This document shows, piece by piece, positions 5,913 to 6,194 of a stretch of DNA of 6,194 nucleotides; the stretch's first letter is position 1; each line of letters begins with the position of its first letter. Both the position numbers and the translations under genes were made by a program. Origin of the DNA: Ilumatobacteraceae bacterium (GTDB taxonomy: Bacteria > Actinomycetota > Acidimicrobiia > Acidimicrobiales > Ilumatobacteraceae). The notes under the pieces were generated by a model. It saw only the letters and a program-made list of their open reading frames with translations, was not told the DNA's origin and made no database searches. Location: the NCBI GenBank assembly GCA_025456105.1, contig JALOLG010000100.1, forward strand, positions 1-6,194. The letters run 5' to 3'.

Positions 5913-6194
5913 CTCGCTCTACGGCCCGGTCACCGACTGGGCGACCGACCTCGACCACGCCGACCCTCACTACAACCCGAACGCACCCCGCATCTGGGCC
6001 GAGCTGCGCGAGTCGGGCTGCCCGGTCGCCCACAGCGAGCGCTACGGCGGCATGTGGGCGCCCGTCACGCACGAGCTGGTCAAGGAGGTCGCGTACGACA
6101 CCGACCACTTCACCTCGCAGGGTGTCATCGTCAGCCCGGGTCGCCCGCTGATCGCGGCTCCGGTCGGGCCGGCGCCGCCCATCACGAGCGACCC
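5905..6194 (+). CDS. Cytochrome P450 (partial, N-terminus only)
   Basis: This is the first 96 residues of a heme-thiolate monooxygenase; the rest is beyond the window. It begins MTDSLYGPVTDWATD at the ATG at 5905, overlapping the ferredoxin by 8 bases. Recognisable bacterial class I P450 features are DPHYNPNAPRIWAELRESG (about 21-39), CPVAHSERYGGMW (39-51), the DTDHFTS helix-B segment (65-71), and the start of the PPITSDP element (about 91-97) that precedes helix C. The oxygen-binding I-helix motif, ExxR and the heme Cys are not in view, so integrity cannot be judged. No signal or membrane anchor is seen, so it is soluble. No Shine-Dalgarno is visible at the ATG, so translation probably re-initiates from the ferredoxin stop. 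The family is not assigned. A P450 directly behind its ferredoxin is the standard actinobacterial pair. Confidence 0.88.
   Translation, partial: MTDSLYGPVTDWATDLDHADPHYNPNAPRIWAELRESGCPVAHSERYGGMWAPVTHELVKEVAYDTDHFTSQGVIVSPGRPLIAAPVGPAPPITSD

Overview
The window is very GC-rich (roughly 70%), gene-dense DNA. It has short or negative intergenic distances, GTG starts beside ATG starts, and long Arg/Pro/Ala-rich antisense reading frames that are GC artefacts. Base composition, protein style and a recognisable mycofactocin-type redox gene set point to an actinobacterium. The protein style resembles Acidimicrobiia, but the exact lineage is an inference. I see no RNA genes, mobile elements or CRISPR arrays, and no gene-free stretch longer than 50 bases.

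The left three quarters (4803 down to 1) is a minus-strand operon read in this order. First comes a 649-aa FadH/Old Yellow Enzyme-family flavoprotein of the type NCBI calls 'mycofactocin system FadH/OYE family oxidoreductase 2'. It is followed by a 577-aa GH13 alpha-glucosidase, a 222-aa DedA-family membrane protein, and the first 154 residues of an electron transfer flavoprotein alpha subunit of the mycofactocin-associated type, cut by the window edge. All three junctions are 4-base start/stop overlaps (ATGA, GTGA, GTGA), so translation is very likely coupled. The lead gene has no Shine-Dalgarno sequence. Instead a TAnnnT -10 hexamer ends 6 bases before its ATG, which predicts a leaderless transcript.

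Divergent from this operon, on the plus strand, lie a classical 273-aa SDR with a complete catalytic tetrad (4853-5674), a 65-aa ferredoxin with a His in place of one cluster Cys (5715-5912), and the start of a cytochrome P450 that overlaps the ferredoxin by 8 bases (5905 to the edge). The ferredoxin also looks leaderless, and an interrupted palindrome lies at its -35 position. The 49-base divergent gap carries two overlapping -10 hexamers that share a TA step.

Functional reading (inference): the two head-to-head units form a redox module. P450 plus ferredoxin could hydroxylate a substrate and the SDR could oxidise the alcohol. On the other arm, the OYE-like flavoprotein, whose second Rossmann loop lacks the usual glycine motif, could pass electrons through its [4Fe-4S] cluster to the co-encoded ETF rather than use NAD(P)H. 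The roles of the alpha-glucosidase and the DedA protein in this operon are unexplained. They are the most unusual aspect of the window.
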